Source: Vairimorpha apis BRL 01
Taxonomy: Eukaryota; Microsporidia; Nosematidae
Length of the DNA stretch: 22,851 nucleotides
NCBI GenBank assembly: GCA_000447185.1
Contig: KE647274.1
Location: forward strand, 1-22,851
Direction: 5' to 3'
In this document: positions 9,169 to 19,500 of the stretch, in pieces
Position numbering within the stretch: the first letter of the stretch is position 1
Layout of the letters: each line of letters opens with the position of its first letter
Notes under the pieces: generated by a model
The model's input: only the letters and a program-made list of their open reading frames with translations
Databases searched by the model: none
What the model was told of the DNA's origin: nothing
Translations under genes and position numbers: made by a program

Positions 9169-10029
9169 ATGAAATATTTTACTTTTTATTTTTTATATAA
9201 ACATTTTTTTAACCTCATCAAACCAGGTTTATATTACAAGATTACAGAAAGATGGTCTTCATTGCTATGCAAATTCATTATTTCAATGTTTAAATAATAT
9301 AAATATTTTGGATTATTTGACAAATTTTGAATTTAAATCTCATATATGCTATAATTTATCTAAAATATTAAAATTTTTAAAAGAACAATCAACAGATATA
9401 GATTTTTGTATAAATGAGAATAACCTTGATAGAGAAAATATAAATCTGAAACATAAAAAACATCATTTTTAAGACAAGATAATAATAATTTAACAACGAA
9501 AAATAATCTAGTTGAAGAATACAATAATTTGATTGATTATATTGATAATAAAGATTTAAAAAAAGGAACATTTAATGATCCCGTTGAATTTTTACAACTT
9601 TTATTGAAAAAATGTTTAAGTTCTGATAATTTTGAGGATTTTAAATTTTTTAAGAAATTCACTTTTGTTCATAATAAAACTATCATCGGCCCAATAACAT
9701 CATCAAAACAAAGTTTAAAATATGGGTTAGTAGGTTTTTTTAAAAACTTAGGCGTTTGTAAGCTTCCTAAAATTTTAACTTTTATATTTGGTTATAAAAC
9801 TGGAAATGAAAATATTAATTTTGAAATTTTAAAATATTTTAAAATTCAAAACCAAAAATATATGTTAAAATCCTTTATAGTAAATTTAAATGGCAATAAT
9901 GGACATTTTTATGCAGTTTTACACATCAATAACAAAATGTACAAAGTAGATGATGATAACATTCATGAGGTTATATTTGAATCTCACTTCAAAGGTGTAT
10001 ATATGTTATTTTACGAAAAATGTAATTAA
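9169..10029 (+). CDS. Small ubiquitin-specific protease (USP/UBP), frame broken, start uncertain
   Basis: This cysteine protease would remove ubiquitin from proteins. The Cys box LQKDGLHCYANSLFQCL is in one frame (Cys codon 9263-9265), which ends at 9470-9472. The rest, including DPVEFLQLLL, the His box NGHFYAVLHI (His 9904-9906), VDDDN and the closing GVYMLFYEK, is in another. One extra A in the A6 run at 9455-9460 joins them. Cys, His and Asp of the triad are all present. At roughly 270 residues this is about a minimal USP core without accessory domains. The beginning is unclear: the Cys-box frame has no ATG and no CCC. An ATG at 9169 opens a different frame that reaches P-G-L at 9223-9231, the residues expected just before the Cys box, and an imperfect 8-base duplication (ATTACAAG/ATTACAG) lies between. 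A second small indel is therefore likely. Confidence 0.68.
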
Positions 10030-10559
10030 AAAAACGTTTCCATTATTTGTTTTATAAAAATTATTAATACTAAATTAATTCAATTGTCATTTTACTTTAA
10101 ATAAAAAAAGTGTTAGTTTTTGTAAAATAATAAATAAATTTTGCTGTAACTTAATGAAAACTTATACTTTTAAAAAATAAAAAAAATTGTTTTTTTTAAA
10201 TAGATAAGTAATTAATGGAAAAATTTTGGATTTTGTTATATTAAAAAGTATTGTTTTGTTGTTTAAAAAATTTTACTAGTTAAAAATATATTTTTTTTAA
10301 ATACATAAATTTATGATCTTTTGCTAAAAAAATTAAATTGCTACTGCTTTTAAAATAAACTTTAACTAATTGATAAATTTTTTTAAATCGATTAGAATTA
10401 TTCATGTTTTTGAAAGGCATGAAAAAGTATTTGATTGTGATTGTTATAATCCGTATTTTTTTAATAATTATTAATACTAAATATATTTTATTAAAAATTG
10501 TGTTCCTAACTAATAAATTTATTTTTCATTTTTAATTTATAGAATAATCAATACAATTT
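10030..10559. other. AT-rich spacer with one doubtful hydrophobic ORF
   Basis: Mostly A/T spacer. An ATG at 10404 opens a 43-codon frame to a TAA at 10533-10535 (begins MFLKGMKKYLIV), almost entirely Ile/Leu/Phe/Val. It has no CCC motif, and T-rich spacer readily produces such frames, so I do not call it a gene. Confidence 0.5.
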
Positions 10560-11374
10560 TACTTCTAAATTAATCTTATGTTATATCTCGGCTTTAAATT
10601 TTGTTTATCTAAAGTTTTTCTACTTCGAAAATACTACTTCCTATAAGTTCAAAAATTACTAATTTCCCACCTCTTATTTTCTAGCTTCATTACATCCGCC
10701 ATATTCTTTATTTAATGTTTTGACCCAAAGTCTTCTTAGGTATGATAAATTGTATATATACCTCTAGATTAGGATAAATAAATTATTTTTTAAATATTTC
10801 CTGTGATAATAAGTTTCCTCACATGTAATGTTATTAAATAAGAAATTATTTTTGTCCGTATTTTGTGTATTTATCTTAATTCATCATCTGAAAAACTACA
10901 ATTACTTAATTTTTAATTTGATATTAGCCATATAGTATTAATTAGTGATATCATTCTCAACAATTAAATTCAATATTCTTTTTGTATATTCTAGAATATC
11001 AAACATAGTATGACAAACTCTTATATCTGTTATTACTATTAAGACATTTCGTATCTTGGAATTATAATTAGAAATAACCTCTTAAACTGTATGATTTCTC
11101 ATCTTATTAGTCTATTTAAATTTTAATTTTTTACATCGAATCAGAAATATACATTTAACTATCTTATACACCTTTTCATACAGTCAAAGCCTAAATTTCG
11201 GGCTTCTTGTTATCAATATATTAGCATAATAGAAAAATTACAAATATTCAAATAAATAATAATAAAGTGTCAAAAAATATAAAATGTTTATATTGAATAT
11301 TTATGATAATTATTGATTTCAAAATTATAAAATCATTATATATAAATTGTGGAAACCCTCTCGGGTACCAGTCC

Positions 11375-11396
11375 TGTTGAGAGGTATCTCTCAACA
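11375..11396. repeat. Perfect 9-bp inverted repeat, 4-base loop
   Basis: TGTTGAGAG, loop GTAT, CTCTCAACA. Arms beginning TG and ending CA are typical of LTR or insertion ends, and the repeat would also fold as a stable hairpin. It lies in a GC-rich stretch (about 11350-11450) unlike the flanks. Confidence 0.7.
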
Positions 11397-11621
11397 ATGA
11401 ACCGTATCCTACCACTAAATACTCTTCGGGGGCTACTAGGTTGTTTAAAATATGTAATATTATTTATTTAATTTTTGTACTTTCGTCTCATTTCCATCGC
11501 CATCGACACTTCGTGGGTTCTTAGGGGTTCCTCTACTTATATTTCTTTCGTTCTAGAAATTTAAAATAAATTAACGAATAAATTATCTGATAAATTAAAT
11601 TAAAATATAAACAAAAGAAAA

Positions 11622-11643
11622 ATGTGGTAACAGAGTACCACAT
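11622..11643. repeat. Perfect 8-bp inverted repeat, 6-base loop
   Basis: ATGTGGTA, loop ACAGAG, TACCACAT. It lies at the right border of the GC-richer island, after which low-complexity A/T spacer resumes. It may mark an element edge. Confidence 0.65.
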
Positions 11644-11650
11644 AAATATA

Positions 11651-12989
11651 TATAAAAAACATCTCTAGATATTTTTTTTTAAACACAAATATCATATAAA
11701 ATTTCAATTATTTTTTTGAATTAAATATCGTAAATCGTTTTTTTTATAAACTAAAATAAATATTTAATTTACATTTATGTTATAATTGAATATTAAAAAA
11801 TAAAATCAAACATTATTTGTTACTATAAAAAATTTTTAAGAAATTAAATTAATTATCATAAAAACGATTTGTTTAATAGTATAAACAGATAAATTTTTTT
11901 TTTAAATTTACATAATAAAATCAAAATATTTATATTCAAAGTTAATTTTTTTACATACCACCTTACTTTATAATTAACTTTTCTTACTTTAATATAAATA
12001 CAAAAGATAAACATTTTTGTTTAAAAAATAATAATAAATATATGATAAAAGAAAAAAGGTTTTATTTTTAATAATTAAATATATTTTTTAATTATTTTAA
12101 TTATGTATATTATTTTTTCTTGTAGATTAATCTATGAATGATTCATAAAAAAATTAAGATACTTAAAATATTAAATAATTACAAAAACACTTCTATGAAA
12201 TATTCTTACTTAATATTATTTTTAAAATGTTTTGATTATAATTAAAATATTTAGTTTTTGAAAAAAATTATAAAATTTAAAATTTGTTTAAAATTAAAAA
12301 AAAGTTTTTTTAATATAAGATAAACATTTACTTATGATTTAATTATATATATTAAATTTTTACTTATTTTATTTTTTTCTATTTTTTTATTTAAAAAAGA
12401 AAGAATTATAAAATAATTTAACCTAAGTTAAACGCTTTTAGTTTTTCTTAAACATAAATATATTGTTTTTATTATTATACTATTCAAAATATATTAATCG
12501 TACAAAGCCTTTTATAATATTTTCAGTACGAAAATTTAAATTCTTAAAAATAAGAAATATTTGTTTTAATTCAAAAAATCTAAACGAAAAAAAATTTAAT
12601 AATGTTTATATTTGATCAAATAATAAATTTTATACTATTGTATGTTGTAATTATTAATATAAAAAAATTTAAGTTGTATACTATAATTAGCAATTGAAAA
12701 TAAAAATAATCAAACTTAAAATTTTTCTTAAATTAAAATCATATGTAAGTTAAAATGATATATCTTTCATACGTTTTTAAATTTTTAAAATAGAATGAAT
12801 ATTTTTAATTGCTCTTTCAAAAATAAAATAAAATTTTACAATTAAAAGATTACATAATATAAAATATAGTTATTAAACCGTTATTTTTTTGTATAAAAGA
12901 AATATGCTTATATAATTTGTATTACTTATTTATATATTTAAAAGTTAAAATCAATTAACATTAAAAATTAATTTTATTTCATCCCAGGT
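11651..12989. other. AT-rich spacer upstream of haspin
   Basis: A/T-rich throughout. No coding-like block, RNA gene or clear repeat was recognised. It ends with the CCC motif of the haspin gene. Confidence 0.6.
12983..12985 (+). promoter_or_regulatory. CCC start-site motif of the haspin gene
   Basis: TTTCATCCCAGGTATG: four bases separate the triplet from the ATG at 12990. No comparable motif lies before the kinase domain itself, which argues that this is the start of the whole gene. Confidence 0.62.
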
Positions 12990-14720
12990 ATGAATAATAA
13001 TAAATATAGCGTTAATTTAAATTTAGATCATGAAAGTTCAATAATAATAACAGCAGATGCAAATATGCAAATTATAGAATATAATATAAAATTATTAGCA
13101 AAAATAATCGATAAAATTAATTATAAATTTAGTAATTGCATAAAAATAAATTCTCTCCATATAAAAAATACTCAAAGCATAAATGAAGTATACAAAGATA
13201 TGGTACAAAAATATTTTAGATTAATAAATGAAATTTTACCCAACTTAAAAAAATCAAACAATATTTTAGACATTTTATTGCATACAAAAATTAAAACGAT
13301 TTTAAGTAGTTCAATATATTTGAATGACTCAATATATAATATATTAAATTTATTCATTACAACAAATTATAAAGAATTAAATGACATTGTGATAACATAT
13401 AAAGAAAATATCGAATATGTATTCAATAAAATTAAAGATTATAAATTGATTGATTTTGGATATAATATATATAATAATGAATATGAATATGATGGTAATC
13501 CTATTAAAAAGCGTAAAAATTATAACGACTCAATTATTAGTGAGTCATTTATTGATGATATGTTTTCAGATATTTCAAAATATTATGAAACAAAAAACAC
13601 TGATGAAAAATTATATTTAGAAGAAACCAATAAAAATGAATCACAAGCTGTGTTTATTATTAATAAACAAAAAGAAATTTATGATAAATGTATCACAAGA
13701 ATTTCGGATATAAATGAAGAAATAAAATTTGCAAATAAATTAAACAATAAAAAATTTACACAAAATCAGTATTTAAATGACAAAAAAATACTGAAAAAAG
13801 ATTCTTTTTTAAATGAAATTACTCCATTGAATGAAGACTGTACTTTTTTTAATAATGAAAAAAAGTTTTTAATGATATTTATTATACATTTGAAGAATTA
13901 GAAAAATTTTAAATATCAAAATTATCAATTTTTCAGATCTTCCTCAAAATGTAATCAAAGTTGCAGAAGCATCTTTTAGTGAAGTTTTCAAGTGTAAGTC
14001 TCAAATTTATAAAATAATACCACTTAATAATGAATTTACTCAAAAGAAAGATTTTTACAAAGAATGTTTTATTCACAAAATTTTATCATGTGAAAAAGGC
14101 ATATGTCCATTAATTAATTTTTATATCGTCAAAGGAAAATATACTAAGAGATATTTGAAAGCATGGGATAATTTTGGGTTTGAAGAAAATGAACGTCCAG
14201 ATAAACATAATTTATTTGGTGTTATAGTTAGTGAAGATGGCGGTATTTGTTTGGAAAAATATAAATTTAAAAGTGTAAAACAAATACTTTTTTTTGTACG
14301 TCAAATTATACAAATATTAAGTAATTTAGAAATTAAATATAAATTTGAACATAGAGATTTACATTGGGGAAATATTTTAATAAAAAAGAAAAAATAAGTA
14401 TAATTGACTTTACATTGTCAAGATTGCAATATAAAAAAATAATTTATAATGATCTTGATCTTAAAGATTGGCTTTTCAGTGGCGATGAATCTGTAGATGA
14501 ACAATTTAATGTTTATAAAATGATGAAAAAAGAATGTGAGAATAATTGGCAAAATTTTAATCCTAAAACAAATATTTTTTGGCTTATATATTTAATTAAC
14601 AAAATGTTTACTAGAATTGATAATATAAAGAGTAAAAAGTTCAAAAATAAACTTTTAAATATTGTTTTAAAATATGATTCTTGTTGTAAAATTAGAGATA
14701 GTGAATTTGATAATTTTTGA
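12990..14720 (+). CDS. Haspin-type histone H3 Thr3 kinase, split by three frameshifts
   Basis: Haspin phosphorylates histone H3 on Thr3 in mitosis. The gene reads through four frame segments that join if one A is added at each of three A-runs (13858-13864, 13902-13906, 14389-14394), giving about 577 residues. The first 300 are Asn/Lys/Ile-rich and unrecognised. FEELEK then leads into NFSDLPQNVIKVAEASFSEV, a haspin-style glycine-loop region. After it come YKECFIHKIL (helix C Glu), KAWDNFGFEENERPDK, EHRDLHWGNILI (HRD at 14350-14358), then IIDFTLSR with D-F-T in place of DFG, as in haspins (Asp 14406-14408). The signature ends with DLDLKDWLFSGDES, QFNVYKMM, ENNWQNFNPKTNIFWLIYL. The TGA at 14718-14720 may not be the true end, since the same frame continues with 23 protein-like codons to a TGA at 14790-14792. 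The CK1 gene follows. Confidence 0.8.
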
Positions 14721-15223
14721 TACATAAAAATTAAGGAAGCAGTTTTTAAATTATGTGAAGACTATATGTCATTATTAATTTTAAGAATTTGATGAAATTT
14801 ATTTTTTGTGTAATATATAAATTTTTTAAAATAAAAATCATCTAATTGTACATGTTGTTATCTAATATTTAAAATATAAAAAAATCCACTTATACAATAT
14901 TTATTGTTTATAAAATAATTTTCTCAAAATTATTTATAAATTTTAATTTATTTTTTAAAATATTAAAAACATGTTAACGTCAAATTTTTATAATATTTAT
15001 TTTTTAAAATCATATTTCATTAACTTTATATATTTATAAAAAAAATTAAAATAAACATATAATTAATTTTTAGTTATTTTTTGATAAAATTTTTACATTT
15101 GAACTATATTTTTAAATTTATTGTATAAATTAACATAAAAATTTTTTATATATAAAAATATATTTAAAAATAAAGCAATAGTTTTTTTATATTAATGTTA
15201 TAAAAGCTATTAACATATTTATT
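14721..15223. other. Spacer with a possible in-frame haspin extension at its left end
   Basis: Bases 14721-14789 continue the haspin frame past its TGA (reads IKEAVFKLCEDYMSLLI). The rest is A/T-rich spacer without recognised features. Confidence 0.55.
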
Positions 15224-15340
15224 TTATTCTTTTTCTAGTTTACTAACAAAATTAATATCTACTTTATTAAGATTAGATGCTATTATTAAAAATTGTATAA
15301 AATCCTCCTTAAGATTTTCTCCTTTAAATGTACTAAACAT
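15224..15340 (-). CDS. Possible 38-residue protein, divergent from CK1
   Basis: The ATG at 15340 opens 38 codons ending at TAA 15224-15226. The peptide begins MFSTFKGENLKEDFIQFL and reads as a plausible soluble helical protein; its codon makeup is less AT-biased than the adjoining spacer. I do not recognise it. It would be transcribed divergently from the CK1 gene, with about 44 bases between the starts, so the two might share a promoter. No CCC motif stands before it on its own strand. It could equally be the remnant of a larger gene or the GC-richer 5' region of CK1. Confidence 0.3.
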   Translation of the reverse strand: MFSTFKGENLKEDFIQFLIIASNLNKVDINFVSKLEKE

Positions 15341-15377
15341 GTTTTCTGTTATATGCTACTTTTTTCTCCCGTTTTAA

Positions 15378-15380
15378 CCC
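15378..15380 (+). promoter_or_regulatory. CCC start-site motif of the CK1 gene
   Basis: GTTTTAACCCTACAATG: four bases separate the triplet from the ATG at 15385. A second CCC lies at 15368-15370. Confidence 0.7.
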
Positions 15381-15384
15381 TACA

Positions 15385-16263
15385 ATGTCCTCAGAACTAA
15401 AAAATATAAAACTTATCAAAAAAATTGCTGGTGGTGCATTTGGTGAAATTTATCTTGCTCAAGATACTAATTTAAGAATTCCTGTTGCGGTCAAAGTTGA
15501 GAAAAAAACAAATCAAAATCAAATTAAACATGAATTTATTGTATATACCAGAATAAAAAGTCAAAATTTGCCGAAAATTTACGCCTTTGGAAAAGTTCTC
15601 GTTGATAATATTTATTTAAGTTGTTTTGTGATGGAATTATTAGGAAAATCATTAGAAACATTATTCACTGAATGTAATAGAAAATTTAGTATTAAAACTG
15701 TGTGTTTATTAGCTATTAAAATGATAGAAAATATTGAATTACTTCATAACAAGCATTTTTTACATAGGGATATTAAACCTGATAATTTTGTTTTTAATAT
15801 AGCACAGGATACAGTTTATCTTATTGATTTTGGTTTAGCTAAAGAATACAGAAATTCTGTAACACTTAAACATAAAGAAATTAAATATAATAAATCACTC
15901 ACAGGTACGGCTCGATACGCTAGTATTAATACACATCAAGGGATAGAACAAAGTAGACGAGATGATTTAGAATCTATTGGTTATTGTTTAATTTATTTTT
16001 TGAAAGGAAAATTACCATGGCAAGGCCTTAGAGCTGAAAATAAATTAGAAAAATATGATAAAATTAGAAAAGTTAAAGAAAGTACAAAAATCTGGGAATT
16101 ATGTTCAGATTTGCCTCATGAATTTTATATGTATATATTTTATGTAAGAAATTTAGGATATGATGATTGGCCTAATTATGATTATCTTAAAGATTTATTT
16201 AAGGAATTAATAAAAAAAAATGGATGGAGAGAAGATTCTGTATATGATTGGAATCAAATATAA
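15385..16263 (+). CDS. Casein kinase 1 (Hrr25-like) catalytic domain
   Basis: An intact Ser/Thr kinase of 292 residues. Visible elements are the glycine loop AGGAFGEIYLA (GGAFG 16-20), the ATP-binding Lys in VAVKVEKK (Lys37), HRDIKPDNF (127-135), DFGLAKEYR (148-156), and the CK1-specific TGTARYASINTH and SRRDDLESIGY instead of the usual APE region. These features define the CK1 family; Hrr25/CK1-delta-like is the best guess. Such kinases act in vesicle traffic, DNA damage response and meiosis. The protein ends about where the kinase fold ends (YDWNQI), so the regulatory C-terminal tail and lipid-modification Cys residues of larger CK1s are absent. It follows haspin on the same strand, but has its own CCC motif. 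An A9 run (16212-16220) is kept in frame. Confidence 0.9.
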   Translation: MSSELKNIKLIKKIAGGAFGEIYLAQDTNLRIPVAVKVEKKTNQNQIKHEFIVYTRIKSQNLPKIYAFGKVLVDNIYLSCFVMELLGKSLETLFTECNRKFSIKTVCLLAIKMIENIELLHNKHFLHRDIKPDNFVFNIAQDTVYLIDFGLAKEYRNSVTLKHKEIKYNKSLTGTARYASINTHQGIEQSRRDDLESIGYCLIYFLKGKLPWQGLRAENKLEKYDKIRKVKESTKIWELCSDLPHEFYMYIFYVRNLGYDDWPNYDYLKDLFKELIKKNGWREDSVYDWNQI

Positions 16264-16644
16264 AAACAATAAAATTTTTTGAACATATAATTTTTTTTCA
16301 AAGTTTTAGAAATTAAATAATAAAAAAAACAATATGTTTATTACATTATGAAAATTAAATTTCAAAATACATAAAAAATATAATTATTGAAATGCAAATC
16401 TATTTTTAATAAAAAATCATTTTTTACTTATTAATTTACATAAACATTAAAATTATTTTGAAAATTATATTGTACATAAATAATGATATAATCAGAATGT
16501 ATATTTTAAACATTGACTTTTTATATTACTAATAAAAAAACAATATAAAAGAACATCAAAATTTAAATACTTATAAAAATTGTGTATATAAAGCATAAAA
16601 TAAAATATTTTTTTTAAAAAAAATATAACGCAACTTTTTAATTT
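16264..16644. other. AT-rich spacer between converging CK1 and Rpn5 genes
   Basis: Both flanking genes end here. It must hold both transcript ends, but no distinct terminator structure was recognised in the A/T-rich sequence. Confidence 0.6.
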
Positions 16645-17760
16645 TTATTTAGTATTATATTTAAGTCTTTCTTTATGAATCATATGACCAACATTTATTA
16701 ATTTGTTCATTACGTCATCAACACTATCATTAAATATTTTAGAATCAAATACAACTATTTTTTTTTTCTGATTAATTTTACAAGAAGTATAATTATTGTT
16801 TACCATATATAAAATTTTATTTATTAAATTTACTTCATCTATATCCATCAAGAAACAAAATGTCTCAAGGTTTATTACAGAATAATATTTTTCAATAATA
16901 AAATAATTGTGTTCATCAATAGCTTCTTTTAAATTTGTTTTATACTGAGGTAAATTAAAAAAATTAAGTAATTCTTCTGATACTTGTTGCTTATTAATTA
17001 ATAAATTACCATTAAACATAACTATAATTTTTCTTAAAAAATCATCATTATTTTTATGATTTTTTAAAATTTCTAATTGTTTTTGTTTATTTTCCCTGGT
17101 TGTATCTTTTAAAGTACTTATTAAACAATAAAATGTGCTAAAAATTATTGAATCTTTCTCATTAAACAAAAATAAATTTTTAGATGCTTCATAAAATAAT
17201 TCTTGCCCAACACAATATTCAATTTTATATTTATAAAAAAGATGTTTTTCATCAATTGCATTATTTTCTTCAAAATATTTTTGTCTAATTCGCTTCATAA
17301 TTATACTAGCTTTTATCCAATCTTTCGTTACTAAACATAATCTAAGTTGCTCTAATTGATACTTTATTTTTGTTGATTCCTCAACTAAAGTAAACGTTTC
17401 TATTGGAACTTCTAAAATAATATCAAGTGCTTCTTTAGTGTCACCATATCTATTTTTAAGTTCTGTGGTAAATTCGACACGTTCTCGTTCTAGATAAATT
17501 TTACCTTCAATTATTTCTTTAAGTAAAAGTTTCATAAAATTTGTAGAATTGTTTTCTTTATAAACATACTGTATTATAAATCTTATAGCTTCAATATGTT
17601 GACCTCTTCTAACACTTAAAACTTTAATAAGACTTACAATTTCTTCTTCAGATTCACATAATTTTACCATATCTATAAAAATTTGCTTCAATGCTTCAAT
17701 ATCGTTTTCCTTACGTGCTAGTCTTTCTTTTTCATAAAATGGCTTAAAGAGATTATTCAT
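16645..17760 (-). CDS. RPN5: 26S proteasome lid subunit Rpn5 (PSMD12)
   Basis: An intact protein of 371 residues. Rpn5 is a helical-repeat plus PCI-domain scaffold of the lid of the 26S proteasome's 19S regulatory particle; it also occurs in the COP9 signalosome where that exists. Landmarks of the family are SVRRGQHIEAI (49-59), EGKIYLERERVEFTTEL (85-101), RYGDTKEALDIILEVPIETF (104-123) and YQLEQLRLCLVTKDWIKAS (134-152), followed by IIMKRIRQKYF. The C-terminal 120 residues correspond to the PCI domain, though sequence there has diverged (LINKILYMVNNN, then KKKIVVFDS). It is shorter than yeast Rpn5 (445 residues), fitting microsporidian compaction. The start is set by the CCC motif at 17764-17766. 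No frameshifts or stops. Confidence 0.85.
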   Translation of the reverse strand: MNNLFKPFYEKERLARKENDIEALKQIFIDMVKLCESEEEIVSLIKVLSVRRGQHIEAIRFIIQYVYKENNSTNFMKLLLKEIIEGKIYLERERVEFTTELKNRYGDTKEALDIILEVPIETFTLVEESTKIKYQLEQLRLCLVTKDWIKASIIMKRIRQKYFEENNAIDEKHLFYKYKIEYCVGQELFYEASKNLFLFNEKDSIIFSTFYCLISTLKDTTRENKQKQLEILKNHKNNDDFLRKIIVMFNGNLLINKQQVSEELLNFFNLPQYKTNLKEAIDEHNYFIIEKYYSVINLETFCFLMDIDEVNLINKILYMVNNNYTSCKINQKKKIVVFDSKIFNDSVDDVMNKLINVGHMIHKERLKYNTK

Positions 17761-17763
17761 ATA

Positions 17764-17766
17764 GGG
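17764..17766 (-). promoter_or_regulatory. CCC start-site motif of RPN5
   Basis: Read on the minus strand: TTTTTACCCTATATG. Three bases separate the triplet from the ATG at 17760. Confidence 0.65.
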
Positions 17767-19500
17767 TAAAAATTTTATATTTTATTTTTTATATAAACAA
17801 ATTATAAAAATAATTTTCGATTTATTTATCTTTTGAAATTTTATGCCAATTTTTATTTATTATTCAATAAAATTTTCTAATTATTATTATAAAGTTGTAA
17901 AAAATGTATAATAATCTGCCTTTATTTTTTATAAATTCCATATCATTATTTTATATACTATTAATGTCAATTTTAACATTAAAAATTTTATACATTTATA
18001 CATATAAAAACCTTTATTCTAATACTATTAAAAAAAAATTGTAAATTTACCTTTTAAAATAAAATAAACATTTTAATTTTTAAAATTTCATTAGTTTTCA
18101 AATTATATAAATTTTATACTATCAATTTTTTTTGTTTATTTTTTAATTTATATCAAATAATAATATATATTTTAATATGTTAAAATGTTTAATTACTTTT
18201 TTAATAAATTCTTTTTGTTGTTCATAAATAATTTATTATATAGTATTTGTAAATATATGTATTTATAAAGATATAAAATATAAATTTTATAATGTCATTA
18301 ATTATTTTTAATATTTATTTTAATTAAACTTTTAGATAATTTATTTTATTACTTTTTATATATTCATATTATAAAAACATGATTATAATAATGTTTTTTT
18401 TATTTTAATATTCTTTAAATTTTCACAAATTAGTTAATTATATATAAATATTTTGGGTTAGATTTTAAAATAAATTAAATTGGTGTTATAATAACTTTTC
18501 TTTATATTTTAAAATTTTATTTAATATATATATATGTAAAAATACAATATTACATTTTATCAACTGTAAAATAAAAAAAGCTATTTGAAATAATTTCCAA
18601 TAAAAAATTTTATTTTATTTTCAATGATATTTATTCTGATAATTTTAATAATTTGTTTTTAAAAAACTTATTTTATGTCAATAGCAAAAATATTAAATTT
18701 AAGTTTTTTTTTCTTAATAATATAAATATAGTAGAACAATTCTGTAATTTTATAGAAAATTTTATAAAGTTTAAAAGCAATTTATATTATAATATCTAAT
18801 GTTTAAAGTTTTTGTATTTTAATAATCACTTAATAAATTTTTTGAAAATATTTTATTTTCACATTTTTATTTTTATTTAAACTGAACAGTAAAAAATTAA
18901 ATTTCAGAAAAAATAAAAATAAATATTTTCATAAACTTTAAAATTATTTCATTGTATATAAACAAATAAAAAAATTTTATTTTTTTCAATTTATAATACA
19001 TTCCATAAATTTGCTTATTTTTTATAAATTTCTAGATGCATTTATTTTTTAACATAGAAAGTTAAATTAATTATAGAATTTATTATAATTTTTTAATCAA
19101 TAAAATAAAATTTTTTTACTAAGAATGATACATTATTGTTTATTTTACAAGTATGTTTATTTATTATAAAAAGTAGATTTTTTTAATAAGAATGATATAT
19201 CATTGTCTTTTTAATTTTTATTTAGTATAAATTATTTTATAAATATAAAACTAATTTTTATAATGTAAAAGTATTTTTTTAAAATTATTTTTAAACTATA
19301 TTTGACTTTTCTGCAATTATTATTAGTTTTAATGTATATAATAGTACATAATTTAAAAATTCTACAATTAGCAATAATTATCAAAATTTTTTATATATCT
19401 TAATTATAAACATTGTTTAAATTTTAAAAGTATATTTTTTATTAGAAATCTTTAAATTGATCAAAAATAAATACAGATTAAAAACTAATGTAATTTTTAT
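17767..19500. other. Long AT-rich spacer with one short direct repeat
   Basis: About 1.7 kb of A/T-rich sequence upstream of RPN5 and downstream of UBA1. No coding-like block or RNA gene was seen. An imperfect direct repeat near 19111-19210 is listed separately. Confidence 0.6.
19111..19210. repeat. Two imperfect direct copies of a ~33-base unit
   Basis: Copy 1 (19111-19143) and copy 2 (19178-19210) both start with a T7 run and share AAGAATGATA and ATTGT with few mismatches, 67 bases apart start to start. They may be a local duplication; no function is apparent. Confidence 0.5.

Larger units (their letters stand above)
10560..11650. mobile_element. GC-richer mosaic of dead coding pieces and palindromes, probably old mobile DNA
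   Basis: This kilobase is visibly richer in G/C than its surroundings but has no intact gene. On the minus strand a 47-codon block (11081 down to a stop at 10938-10940) reads NYNSKIRNVLIVITDIRV. Just upstream in the same frame is MRNHTV before a TAA, and further downstream is NMADVMKLENKRWEISNF. Another minus-strand block (11552 to a stop at 11460-11462) reads NISRGTPKNPRSVDGDGNE. Between the blocks are a perfect 9-bp inverted repeat (11375-11396) and an ACCC/GGGT hairpin (11355-11366); a perfect 8-bp inverted repeat (11622-11643) closes the region. The TGTTGAGAG...CTCTCAACA ends recall LTR or terminal-repeat ends, but no element was identified. Confidence applies to 'decayed mobile or gene remains', not to a family. 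Confidence 0.42.

Noticed and set aside
10404..10535. 43-residue hydrophobic ORF
   Set aside because: T-rich spacer gives Ile/Leu/Phe-rich frames by chance and there is no start motif.
11350..11450. A tRNA or other small RNA in the GC-rich core
   Set aside because: No box A/box B pair or cloverleaf could be drawn; only local hairpins are present.
12990..13901. A stand-alone 303-residue gene separate from haspin
   Set aside because: Two single-A corrections carry its frame through FEELEK into the haspin glycine loop, and the kinase part has neither its own start codon nor a CCC motif.
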